Assembly (NCBI GenBank): GCA_021647585.1
Contig: JAKIUK010000026.1
Location: 1-50,656, forward strand
DNA: 50,656 nucleotides
Reading direction: 5' to 3'
Source: Methylococcaceae bacterium
GTDB taxonomy: Bacteria; Pseudomonadota; Gammaproteobacteria; Methylococcales; Methylomonadaceae
Part shown: positions 26,075 through 35,006 of the stretch, piece by piece
Position numbering within the stretch: position 1 is the first letter of the stretch
Layout of the letters: the number at the start of each line of letters is the position of its first letter
Made by a program: the position numbers and the translations under genes
The notes under the pieces: model-generated
The model's input: only the letters and a program-made list of their open reading frames with translations
Database searches by the model: none
What the model was told of the DNA's origin: nothing

Positions 26075-26692
26075 TTATTGTTCAGAGGAATCCTGTTCTG
26101 CTTTTTTCAGAGTTTTCCGATAGCTTTTTATAATAGCCATAAAGGCTAAAAAATCATATACCGCATGGATAACGATGGGTGTTAGCAGGTTTCTCTCCCC
26201 GCCATAATCCAGAAATATACCTAGATAAATACCTACACTCATGGCGAGCACAGCATATAAAGGTGTAACTGCATGGACCAGTCCAAATATAATATTACTA
26301 CCGATTAACCCCGCAGTCATCCCCCATGAATTTTCCATCCAGGGCTGTAAAACACCACGAAATAATATTTCCTCAGAAATACCGGCAATAGCTGCAAGAA
26401 TAAAAAAATCAGCCCAATTATACCGATGCATATTGGGTCCTAAGGTTTCAATGAGTACCTGTCTTATTTTTTTTACCGATGTGTGCTGTATATGTTCCAT
26501 GGCTAAAAAAATAAGGAATAAAGGGATTGTTCCTAACAAGCCAAAGAAAACAGCATTTTCAGAAAAATGAATATTCTCAAATGGGTCAATGTCAGCCATC
26601 CAGCCTAAAACAACGGCAACAAAAATAAGAGACCCTTCAAAATAACAGGCGGTTTTAAAGAAGTTGTCTGGTTTTATTGGCGAGTTTTCCAT
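26075..26692 (-). CDS. CPBP-family intramembrane metalloprotease
   Basis: 205 residues, several membrane helices. The CPBP (Abi/Rce1-like) motifs are present: EE-x3-R in ISEEILFRGVLQPW, the FGLVHA stretch with a ligand His, and the closing VIHAVYDFLAF. The family cleaves or processes membrane-associated peptides. It heads a minus-strand operon with the unknown membrane protein and glcF. The C-terminus is a short charged cytoplasmic tail. The family call is firm; the substrate is unknown. Confidence 0.85.
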   Translation of the reverse strand: MENSPIKPDNFFKTACYFEGSLIFVAVVLGWMADIDPFENIHFSENAVFFGLLGTIPLFLIFLAMEHIQHTSVKKIRQVLIETLGPNMHRYNWADFFILAAIAGISEEILFRGVLQPWMENSWGMTAGLIGSNIIFGLVHAVTPLYAVLAMSVGIYLGIFLDYGGERNLLTPIVIHAVYDFLAFMAIIKSYRKTLKKAEQDSSEQ

Positions 26693-26776
26693 GAGGATAG
26701 TGTATAAGGATCATGTTTAAATAAATGGGTGTATTGTAGAGTATTGTTCTAGTATTGACTAAGTTATAACTGATCT

Positions 26777-27063
26777 ATGTCATTCGGTGTGGTTGGATTG
26801 ACTTACTATTTACCACAGAAATATGGTTTTGTTACCATAGGAGAAAAACATAAGTATCAATATTTTAACGATTTTCAAGGTGAACTTAATATTAACTGGG
26901 ACAAAGTTTTACTTTTCGTCCTGGTTGGTACAGAACATATGATGATTTTAAAGAAACTGAAATCGAAGATGCATGGAAGATGTTCACTAATGCCAAGAGC
27001 AATATTTCTGGGATTATGGTTATAAACATACCACGGGTTGTTTTTATGCGGCCCCAAAAATAG
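26777..27063 (+). pseudogene. Frameshifted small gene of unknown family
   Basis: From the ATG at 26777 a frame reads MSFGVVGLTYYLPQKYGF through NINWDKVLL, then loses sense. One base back, near 26914, coding resumes as FRPGWYRTYDDFKETEIEDA and runs to TAG at 27061. Joined, the product would be about 95 residues. A single T lost from the run ACTTTTCG explains it, either as a real mutation or a sequencing error. I do not recognise the family. No ribosome binding site is evident and a stop lies two codons upstream, so the 5' end may also be missing. Confidence 0.5.
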
Positions 27064-27132
27064 AGTGTAGAAACAACTTGTGATTTGATATATAAAGGTT
27101 CATATATCACTTTCCAATTAGAAATTTCGATT

Positions 27133-30100
27133 CTATCCGAGATCAGCGAGTAAAATAGGTTTTTGTATTCCCCAGCCCTGCACATAATCGACTCCGATTT
27201 CATTGAGCAAGGCATGAATGTCTTCGTTTTCCACATATTCGGCAATTGTTTCAAGGCCTAATGCATGGGCAATTTCATTCATCGATTTAACAATTGCAAC
27301 ATCGGCGTTGTTATTAAGCATATCTTTAACAAAGGCACCGTCAATTTTTAGATAATCAACATCCAGGCTTTTTAAATAAGAGTAGGATGAATAGCCTGAT
27401 CCGAAGTCATCCAGAGAGAATTTACAATTAAAATGCTTAATTTCTTTGATGAATTTCTGGATAAATTGAAAGCTGTTGGCCGCGACAGTTTCGGTGATTT
27501 CAAAGGTAATTTTTTCCAGGGGAATATCGCTCTCAGAAAGTGTGACTTTGAGAAAATCCAGAAACTCTTGACTATTAACTGATTCGCCGGAAAGATTAAT
27601 AGAAAAACCATCCAGCATGTCAAAATCGAACTCATGTTGCTCAATCCAGTCAAACACTTCTAGTACAACCCAGCGGTCAACTTCTGACATGCGCTGACAA
27701 CGTTCAACTGCAGGAATAAAGTCATCAGGGGGGATAACATTATCATTTTCATCTTTAATGCCGAGCAGAATTTCATAATGAGTATGACTGCTAATGTATG
27801 GATCGGCTGAAGCAATTTTTTGGCAGCGTAAAAAAAGACGCTTTTCAGCAAAAACCTGGTCAATACGCCCAGCCCATTCATGCACATTATATTGCGTTAT
27901 AAGAGACTGATCGTCATCTTTAAAAACCTGAATACGGTTCCGTCCTGCATCATTTGCCGAAAAAGTCGCTGTGTCTACGTTTTGAAGTACACTATCGATG
28001 TCATAGCTATTTTCAGGAGATAACGGCATAACGCCGATGCTGACAGCAATAGCGAAACTTTTGTCTTCCCACTTAAAATGCTGGCTGATAAGTTCGGATT
28101 GCAGATTTTTGGCAATAACTTCAATCGACTCAACAGAATTATTTTTTAGGAGGATGGAAAATGTTTTGTCATCCAGACGCGCAATAATTTCTTCAGTATC
28201 CAGGTAGCTTTTTAACACATCGGCCAATTGCTTTAACAATGCATCGCCACCTGGCAGACCACAGGCGTTAGTAATAACCCTGAAATCCTGAACTTCGATA
28301 TTGCATAATATGTGTTGAGCGTTGTCTAGATTGTTCAGCTTTAATTTCAACTGTTTGATAAATTCTTTTCGGTTTAGAAGTTCTGTGACTGGGTCATGAA
28401 TGGCACTATGGACGATATTATCCTGCATTTTTTGTAACATCAAATCGGTCGCCCTATCCATGACTGGCATGTCCAGACTGTCTATTTTTTTTACCTTACC
28501 ATTGCTGAATAAGTCAGCTAATTTTTCACTTTTTAGATCCAGTTTTTTTATACCGCTACGATTTACAAAAACGAATAGATCTCTAATGTCGCTAGTCCAT
28601 GCCAGTTTTAATGGTTCTAGTTGTTGATTCAACATAAAGGATAGCCATTCCCCAACTTTTAACAGATTAACTTCATAATATTTACTTAAATCTTTTTTAA
28701 TCGCCTGGGTATTTTCATTTTTTTTAATAGTGACCAGTTTCATAGCATCTGATTCGTCAGGAGTACGCCCGTCTAATAGTAGAGCTTCCAGGTCATCAAT
28801 AATTTGGGTACATTTAAAAGTATTTGTGCAGACGGATTGTAATTGAGTGGCAATAAACTCCAGTGTTAAACTTGCCTGTTCTTTGCTTGGTTTTTCCTGT
28901 TGAGTCAGCCAGCCGTATAAATTGTTAATGGTACGTAGATGACTTTGAAAGGAATTGTTATCTCCGTTCAATTTGGCCATGACTAACAAGTGTTGCCAAC
29001 CTGCTCCTAATAGAGAGACAATAATTTTCGGAATTTTTTTGCCTGCTAGGTGACGATTAAATTCTTCCTGAACAGATTGTCGAGCTTTTTCCAGTTTTTG
29101 TTTGCCTTCATAAACTTCTGTTACTCGGTGAGTATTGAAATCTATAGACTTATAGACTGATTCAGTAATCTTATTCAGTTGTTGCTCTACGGAAGAAAAA
29201 GTTTCTTTGCTAGGCGATGGATCGTTTGCAATTTGGTCTATGAGTTGATCGAGAGACTCTCTGATTTTAGTGTTATTAACAATGATATTGTCCATGACGG
29301 CCGATTCAAGCCAAGACAAATGATTCACAATGTTTCTTGCTGGATGACTATTAGACTCCAGAAAGTTAGGGTCTTGCATAGCCTGATCCAATACAGGTAA
29401 ATAGATACGTTGCAGGTAGGATTTTACTTCATCAGTTAACACCATTTCATTTAACAAAACCTCAAATAGGTTTTCGTAGACTTCAAGATTATTTTTGTCA
29501 GTAGTTGAAATGTTCTTTTCTGAGGTAGAAAATTCATTTAGGGTATTCTGAAGTTCTTTTTCCAGGAGCTCAGGGTTAATTTGGGTGTATGTGTTATTAG
29601 CGCTATTCTGTTGTATATACGCTAATGCCGCAGTTATTTCTTTTGTAGAATATTCCGAAGAAACTTGTTCATTATTCATACTTTGATGCTGAGGGAAATT
29701 TTCCCCCTGTACCAGATGTAATAAATTGCTGGCAACATTAGCAACTGGCTTGTGCTTTTTTACAGAAACAACGGGTTGCTCAGGAAGTACCTTGATGTTA
29801 CTACTGCTTGTAATTGCAGAAGGTGTATCAGAAACCACGATATGAGGAGTATTTGCGACAGCAGAAGGTTGTTCAGAATGCACACTCTTGTTTATGCCTG
29901 ATTCTATTCTAGGAGAGGGGGGGGCATTATGAGAGGGCTTAATATAAAGTAGATGGTCAGTATCTAAGTGGGAGGTGCTTGAATTTTCATTTTTCCAGCT
30001 GCTATGAGACTCATTTTTGGGAGTAACATGCTCAGGATCTTCAAAATCAACCAAAAAGGTATTCATTTTGCTATATAAATCAGGAAGAAATTCAAACAGA

Positions 30101-30996
30101 GTTTCTTCAAATATAGTGTATAGAATACATTTAACTTGGGGCTGATTTTCTATTGTTGCTATAGCATTACGGAAATATTCACATAATTTTTCTGGAGAAG
30201 CAGGATTAACTACTCTATTATTGTCAGTTCCTAAAATGAGGGCCATTTTATTTTGCATCTGCCCTAACTGCAATTCATAAACAGATTCCAGATTTCTGAC
30301 AACCACTAGCAAGTTAAGCCAGTCTTCAAAGTCGGACTTTTCAATCAGAGACAATGATGAATTTGTATTTTCAGAAACCGTCGAGGTTAAATGAGTTAAA
30401 TCCTGATTGCTGGGATGAAAATTTTTAAATAACAGTTTTTTATTGATTTTAAGGCTAACAATTGCATCCAATATTTGTTTGCTGTAGGGCGCATTTTCAG
30501 CCAGAGTAGCTGCTTCTTGTAATTTTGTTTCAGAGCGTTGGAAGAAACTATCAATAATAGCAGGCAACACTTTCTGTAAAAGAGATGCCAATTCCTTATC
30601 AAAGGCAGTTTGTTTTGGTGAATTATTTGTTTTACTTTGTTTGTTGGAAGATGCCAAATCTTCAATATGTTGTACTTGTTTTTTAAGTGCCTCAAAAGCA
30701 TTATTATAATTCTTTTCGAATGCGATACCCATTCCAGCAGCACTGATATGCATGATTTTAGCATCCACACTGAAATCCTGTTCACCTTGTTCAAGCTTAA
30801 CAGTAAAAAATATCTGAATATTTTGTTGAGGAACTAAATTTTTACTTTCACTCTGTTGTTTGAATTCTAAAAATAATCCTCCAGAACAAAAGTCACGAAT
30901 AATACTATGTATAAAACCGGCTGTATTTTCTACAAATAGTGTAGCAGCCAGGCTTATCTCGTATCGTGTGTAGCGGCGGCGTTTTATATCAGGCAT
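27133..30996 (-). CDS. PilZ / DUF1631 / GGDEF-like / EAL protein, c-di-GMP phosphodiesterase
   Basis: 1287 residues, no signal peptide or membrane helix. Order: PilZ-like c-di-GMP domain (residues about 4-100), a long helical DUF1631-type middle (to about 800) with a low-complexity Ser/His/Pro linker (about 330-420), a GGDEF fold (about 860-1025), and an EAL domain (about 1040-1287). The GGDEF signature is replaced by RLDDKTF at 940-946, so cyclase activity is unlikely and the domain is probably regulatory. The EAL domain keeps E1075 (YEILLGI), INLSG, FEITET, DDFGSGYSS, LKIDGAF, AEYVE and QGWGI, so c-di-GMP hydrolysis is expected. It stands alone as a transcription unit. Confidence 0.88.
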   Translation of the reverse strand: MPDIKRRRYTRYEISLAATLFVENTAGFIHSIIRDFCSGGLFLEFKQQSESKNLVPQQNIQIFFTVKLEQGEQDFSVDAKIMHISAAGMGIAFEKNYNNAFEALKKQVQHIEDLASSNKQSKTNNSPKQTAFDKELASLLQKVLPAIIDSFFQRSETKLQEAATLAENAPYSKQILDAIVSLKINKKLLFKNFHPSNQDLTHLTSTVSENTNSSLSLIEKSDFEDWLNLLVVVRNLESVYELQLGQMQNKMALILGTDNNRVVNPASPEKLCEYFRNAIATIENQPQVKCILYTIFEETLFEFLPDLYSKMNTFLVDFEDPEHVTPKNESHSSWKNENSSTSHLDTDHLLYIKPSHNAPPSPRIESGINKSVHSEQPSAVANTPHIVVSDTPSAITSSSNIKVLPEQPVVSVKKHKPVANVASNLLHLVQGENFPQHQSMNNEQVSSEYSTKEITAALAYIQQNSANNTYTQINPELLEKELQNTLNEFSTSEKNISTTDKNNLEVYENLFEVLLNEMVLTDEVKSYLQRIYLPVLDQAMQDPNFLESNSHPARNIVNHLSWLESAVMDNIIVNNTKIRESLDQLIDQIANDPSPSKETFSSVEQQLNKITESVYKSIDFNTHRVTEVYEGKQKLEKARQSVQEEFNRHLAGKKIPKIIVSLLGAGWQHLLVMAKLNGDNNSFQSHLRTINNLYGWLTQQEKPSKEQASLTLEFIATQLQSVCTNTFKCTQIIDDLEALLLDGRTPDESDAMKLVTIKKNENTQAIKKDLSKYYEVNLLKVGEWLSFMLNQQLEPLKLAWTSDIRDLFVFVNRSGIKKLDLKSEKLADLFSNGKVKKIDSLDMPVMDRATDLMLQKMQDNIVHSAIHDPVTELLNRKEFIKQLKLKLNNLDNAQHILCNIEVQDFRVITNACGLPGGDALLKQLADVLKSYLDTEEIIARLDDKTFSILLKNNSVESIEVIAKNLQSELISQHFKWEDKSFAIAVSIGVMPLSPENSYDIDSVLQNVDTATFSANDAGRNRIQVFKDDDQSLITQYNVHEWAGRIDQVFAEKRLFLRCQKIASADPYISSHTHYEILLGIKDENDNVIPPDDFIPAVERCQRMSEVDRWVVLEVFDWIEQHEFDFDMLDGFSINLSGESVNSQEFLDFLKVTLSESDIPLEKITFEITETVAANSFQFIQKFIKEIKHFNCKFSLDDFGSGYSSYSYLKSLDVDYLKIDGAFVKDMLNNNADVAIVKSMNEIAHALGLETIAEYVENEDIHALLNEIGVDYVQGWGIQKPILLADLG

Positions 30997-31160
30997 TAAA
31001 AGTTAGAAAAAATAAAAACATCTTTTTTGAACTATGGATGATCGCATACATAAAGGATAGTCAGAAAAGTGTAAATTAGCAATAATGCGTTACATTTAAA
31101 AGTAATGCTTTAGTATATACTTAAATAATAATTTTGTATTGATTCTAACGGTTATTACAT

Positions 31161-31358
31161 AATGGGTTGTCATTTCGACCAGCGGGAGAAATCTTGTTGT
31201 TCAAGTTGCGCTTAGACTCTAGATTCCTCGGCAATTGCTCCTGCATTGCTCTACCTCTTGTGTCCGTACAGTCGTCCCGCTGGCCGGAATGACACCGTTT
31301 GTGAAGTTAACCTACAAACGTCAAAACCGAGAGTAACATTCGATAGGTTAATAGTCAT
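31161..31358 (-). repeat. Intergenic repeat R5, clean copy of the core
   Basis: Reads AATGGGTTGTCATTTCGACC, the GAAATCTTG module, a GC-rich centre with GTCCGTACAGTCGTCCCGCT and ends GATAGGTTAATAGTCAT. The left and right core (CGACCAGCGGGA / TCCCGCTGGCCGGAATGACA) are inverted. It ends ten bases before the stop codon of the DUF2058 gene and probably forms a strong hairpin between two same-strand genes. Confidence 0.8.
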
Positions 31359-31367
31359 TTTCATTAA

Positions 31368-31910
31368 TTACCACATCAAGTCATCAGGTATCTCATATCC
31401 TTGATATTCATCATCCTCTGATTGATCTATTTTTTCAGTAAATAACACGACAACAAGCTGTTCATTACGTTGTTTTATCTTCTCTGCCACTTCTACTGCA
31501 ACAACTTCATAACTTGCTTTAGCTTTTACAATTGCCAATCTGCCCGCGATAATTTTATTTCGTATTTGTTCACTGATATATATGATTTTAACCTTATTCT
31601 GATCCGTAAAGTTATAAGCCACACCATCACCATCCTTTGGCAATTTGTTTAAATTAATTAGCTGTATAATCTGATTAGCTATCTGTTTTTTTTCAGCCTC
31701 TTTGTTACGCTGTACATTTAACGCCCTATCCTTTTCTATCTGTTTAGCTTTGGTTTCCTGCGCTAATTGTTTTGCCTCATCAATAACTTCAACTTTATTT
31801 TTATGCTGTTTTTTTGCCTGTTTCCTTTTTTCAGTTCTTATCTGCTTAGCTTTGGTATCGTTGCTCAGTCCTGCTTTCAACAGTTGATCCTGAAGTGATA
31901 AGTTTTTCAT
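31368..31910 (-). CDS. DUF2058-family protein (YaiL-like)
   Basis: 180 residues. The first half is a highly charged Lys/Gln/Glu coiled coil (LLKAGLSNDTKAKQIRTEKR and on), the second a compact domain ending in the family's closing GYEIPDDLMW. The length fits YaiL of E. coli. Function is unknown; the basic helical half suggests nucleic-acid or ribosome contact, which is inference only. It lies about 80 bp after the Lon-type protease gene on the same strand. Confidence 0.85.
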   Translation of the reverse strand: MKNLSLQDQLLKAGLSNDTKAKQIRTEKRKQAKKQHKNKVEVIDEAKQLAQETKAKQIEKDRALNVQRNKEAEKKQIANQIIQLINLNKLPKDGDGVAYNFTDQNKVKIIYISEQIRNKIIAGRLAIVKAKASYEVVAVEVAEKIKQRNEQLVVVLFTEKIDQSEDDEYQGYEIPDDLMW

Positions 31911-31993
31911 TTCCTAGTCTATATAATGTTATTGTGAATAATGATAGAGTTTATCAGTCATAGCAGGTTCAGCAAAACTAATTGGCTTTTTTG

Positions 31994-34396
31994 TTACTGT
32001 GTTTTATTTCTATCAGTAGCAATAAACTGTTGTTTTATTGTGTTAAATAATTTCAATTGAGCGGCGATTTTGCCATTCAATGAGGTATCTGGATACTCAC
32101 CTTTTTCGTTACTAACCCCTGGCTCTATATTGGTTAATAAATTCAATGCCTGATCAATTGTTTTTACCGCATAAATATGAAATTGACCGGCTTTTGCTGC
32201 ATGTACCACATCCCAGCGTAGCATCAAATAATTGATATTACTGTCTGGTATTATGACACCCTGTTTTCCTGTTAAGCCTTGTTCTTTGCAAATATCAAAA
32301 AAACCTTCAATTTTTTCATTAACACCACCTATAGGCTGAACTTGACCTAATTGGTTGATTGATCCGGTAATTGCTAAATTTTGTCGTAATGGAATTTCAG
32401 CTAAAGAAGACAAAATTACGCATAACTCCGCTAAAGATGCGCTATCCCCTTCAACCTGTCCATAGGATTGTTCAAAAACCAGGCTGGCAGTCATTGAAAA
32501 AGGTGTTGTGCGTGCATATCGGGATGCAATGAAACTCGACAAGATGAGTACGCCTTTAGAATGAAGAGGCCCTCCCAATTCAGTTTCTCTTTCTATATCC
32601 ACAACTTTTCCATTTCCAAGTCGGGTGGTTGCCGTAATACGTGTTGGTTGGCCAAAAGAGAATTCACCGAGTTGTAACACGGATAAAGCATTGATTTGCC
32701 CAACCTCCTTGTTTTCTATGTCGATGAAAACAGTACCACGGTGAATATTTTCATACATTTTCTCCCGGATTCTATCCAGACGATAGATTTTCTTTTCAAT
32801 GGCTTGTTGAACATCACTATTGGCAATCACATCATGCCCATTAAATTTTGCCCAGTAATCAGATTCTATTAATAGATCTTTTATACTTCTCAAGTGAGTG
32901 GAAAGTTTTTCAGCATCGCCCGTAAGACGTGAACTTTGTTCAATAATTCTGGCGATAGCTTGAGGGCTTAGTGGATGTAGGCCTTCACGTTTGGCGATAG
33001 TTGCTAACAGTCGTGCATAGTCTTGTTCAGAATTAGAGCGTATTACCGAGTCATCAAAGTCTGCTGCGACTTTAAATAGATCCTGAAATTCAGGGTCGTA
33101 TTGGTTCAAGATGTAATATATCAGTCGATCACCGAAAAGAATCAGCTTGAGGTTTAAGGGAATGGGTTCCGGTTCCAATGATGTTGTGCTGATTAAACTT
33201 AATGTACGTTCCAATGATTCAATACGTATTTCTCCCGACTGCAAAATTCTTTTCAAACTTTCCCAGGCGTAGGGTTGGAGTAGTAGTTTACGAGCATCCA
33301 GAATCAGATATCCACCGTTGGCTTTATGCAAAGCACCAGGTTTAATCATGGTGAAGTCTGTTCTCAAAGTGCCCATGTATGCTTGATGATCAATACGACC
33401 CAGTAGATTGGCATAATTTGGGTGATCTTCATAAACAACCGGAGCCAACTTTTGTTCTGCATTGGAAACGATCAAGTTGACCTGATAACGTTTGAAGGGG
33501 TTTGTTTCCTTCGGTGTTTCCATAAATGGGAATGCCTGTTCTCTTTGAGGAATAAAATCACTCACATGTTCGAGAATATCAGCATCAACATCATTGAGAT
33601 AAGCTAACACCAACGGGTACTCTGTGTATTTATGTTTTAATTCATCAATCGAATGATTAACTGCTAATGCTGCGACTTCCCTGTTTAATGCCTGCAATTT
33701 ACGCTTGGTCTCCTTACGCCAAAAGGGAAACTGTCTTAATAGTTTTTGTAAGCTTTGTTGAAGGTTAAGAATATCATCCTGATATTTTTTCTGGACTGAC
33801 TTGCCTAACTTACTAAATTGTTCTGTGTTGATGACGTTATTTTTATCATCTATAGGAGTAAAGGCATAACCAGTGGGTGTTTCAGCAAGAATGATATGTG
33901 TGTCAAGTGCTTTATCTCTAAGCAGGTTAATTTCATGTAACTCCAGTTTACGGTATTGTTCTTCAATTTCTTCTCTTTTTGAACGATACTCATCACCGTC
34001 AAATGCTGCAGGGATTGCAACATTGAGTTCATCAATTAATTGTTCGATATCTAGCTGAAATTCTTTACCTTTACCCGCCGTAAATTGAACTGCTTTAGGT
34101 TTTGTAGGTTCAATAAAATTATTGATATAACACCAGTCGGAAGCTATATCCAATTGTTTGGATTCATGTGCGACTAACTCAAGTATGGTCGTCAACTTTC
34201 CCGTACCCGAAGGAGCCAGAGCAAAAATATTATAGCCAGATTGCTTTATACGTAGTCCAAATTGAATAGAATCAATGGCCCTGTCCTGGCCTATGGTAAT
34301 TTCTATGTCTTCCAGTTCGTTGGTGTTTTTAAAATGAAAGTGATCAAGGTTACAAGGTTTATATAATTGGTTTGGATCCAACGGCTTATTTTTCAT
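31994..34396 (-). CDS. Lon-family ATP-dependent protease (YcbZ/LonB-like)
   Basis: 800 residues. An N-terminal AAA module has Walker A ALAPSGTGKLTT (Lys followed by Leu, as in YcbZ-type proteins) and a long helical insertion (about 135-260), where housekeeping Lon has its N-domain before the ATPase. The C-terminal Lon protease domain keeps the Ser-Lys dyad: S652 in GDSAS and K695 in NEKIEG. The 43-residue spacing equals that of E. coli Lon S679/K722. It probably degrades specific or damaged proteins in the cytoplasm. The DUF2058 gene follows. Two foldback elements occupy the spacer upstream of its start. Confidence 0.88.
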   Translation of the reverse strand: MKNKPLDPNQLYKPCNLDHFHFKNTNELEDIEITIGQDRAIDSIQFGLRIKQSGYNIFALAPSGTGKLTTILELVAHESKQLDIASDWCYINNFIEPTKPKAVQFTAGKGKEFQLDIEQLIDELNVAIPAAFDGDEYRSKREEIEEQYRKLELHEINLLRDKALDTHIILAETPTGYAFTPIDDKNNVINTEQFSKLGKSVQKKYQDDILNLQQSLQKLLRQFPFWRKETKRKLQALNREVAALAVNHSIDELKHKYTEYPLVLAYLNDVDADILEHVSDFIPQREQAFPFMETPKETNPFKRYQVNLIVSNAEQKLAPVVYEDHPNYANLLGRIDHQAYMGTLRTDFTMIKPGALHKANGGYLILDARKLLLQPYAWESLKRILQSGEIRIESLERTLSLISTTSLEPEPIPLNLKLILFGDRLIYYILNQYDPEFQDLFKVAADFDDSVIRSNSEQDYARLLATIAKREGLHPLSPQAIARIIEQSSRLTGDAEKLSTHLRSIKDLLIESDYWAKFNGHDVIANSDVQQAIEKKIYRLDRIREKMYENIHRGTVFIDIENKEVGQINALSVLQLGEFSFGQPTRITATTRLGNGKVVDIERETELGGPLHSKGVLILSSFIASRYARTTPFSMTASLVFEQSYGQVEGDSASLAELCVILSSLAEIPLRQNLAITGSINQLGQVQPIGGVNEKIEGFFDICKEQGLTGKQGVIIPDSNINYLMLRWDVVHAAKAGQFHIYAVKTIDQALNLLTNIEPGVSNEKGEYPDTSLNGKIAAQLKLFNTIKQQFIATDRNKTQ

Positions 34397-34485
34397 TTTG
34401 TTTTCGTTTTTAATAAACTTCGTTGTAAAAAAGTGTTGTATTAAGTGAGATTGGATGATTATTTGTTTCCAACTTCCTAAGGAGC

Positions 34486-34686
34486 GAGGATTTAATAACT
34501 TCCGGTTTTCGACTTGTCTTTTTACTCCACAGAAGCACTAATAAAACAGTTACGTAGCCAGCTATGGTCGTACCCAGCATCCTGCTTCCAGCGACACTTG
34601 CACGTCCTTGTGCTTCGCGCCTATTTTATTAGTACTCCAGTGAAGCCAAAATCCTACGCCAAACTTCCGGAAATTATTAAATCCTC
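34486..34686. repeat. 201-bp foldback element with 20-bp terminal inverted repeats
   Basis: GAGGATTTAATAACTTCCGG (34486-34505) is matched at the other end (34667-34686) by its reverse complement with one mismatch; weaker pairing continues about ten bases outward on each side. Inside, GCACTAATAAAA and TTTTATTAGTACT form a second inverted pair. There is no transposase or coding content. It lies between the Lon-type and RhlE genes. Confidence 0.75.
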
Positions 34687-34743
34687 ACTTCTAAGTCTAA
34701 CAATAAACCCATTCCCGGTGAGTTGAAATAAATATCTGAACAT

Positions 34744-34904
34744 AGGAGCCTGTCCGAGAATAAAAACCTGCTACAGAAAAATCCCTTTTGGCCATTTTTT
34801 CCGTTCAATTTGTTACACGCGTAAACCATTTAACTCAAATGAACGAAAAAACTGACTCAAAAGAGCTTTTCCTCGCAATGGTTTCAATTCTCGGACAGGC
34901 TCCT
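34744..34904. mobile_element. 161-bp MITE with perfect 18-bp terminal repeats
   Basis: AGGAGCCTGTCCGAGAAT (34744-34761) and its exact reverse complement (34887-34904) bound the element. A solitary related end, ATTCTCGGACAGCCTCC with one mismatch, is found at 45130-45146, so the family is dispersed. No target duplication is obvious. The element supplies an open frame that runs in frame into rhlE and could mislead start prediction. Confidence 0.78.
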
Positions 34905-35006
34905 TGCATGTTAAAACGGGTTATATTCTGTGGGGAAGTAAATAAAGAAGCATGGACTATAATAGACCTTTATATCACCATATTTAGTACTCAAACTTAT
35001 ACGCAG

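Noticed and set aside
34788..35006. 73-codon N-terminal extension of the DEAD-box helicase
   Set aside because: It is encoded by the MITE and spacer DNA; RhlE proteins begin at the MSFDQL stretch.
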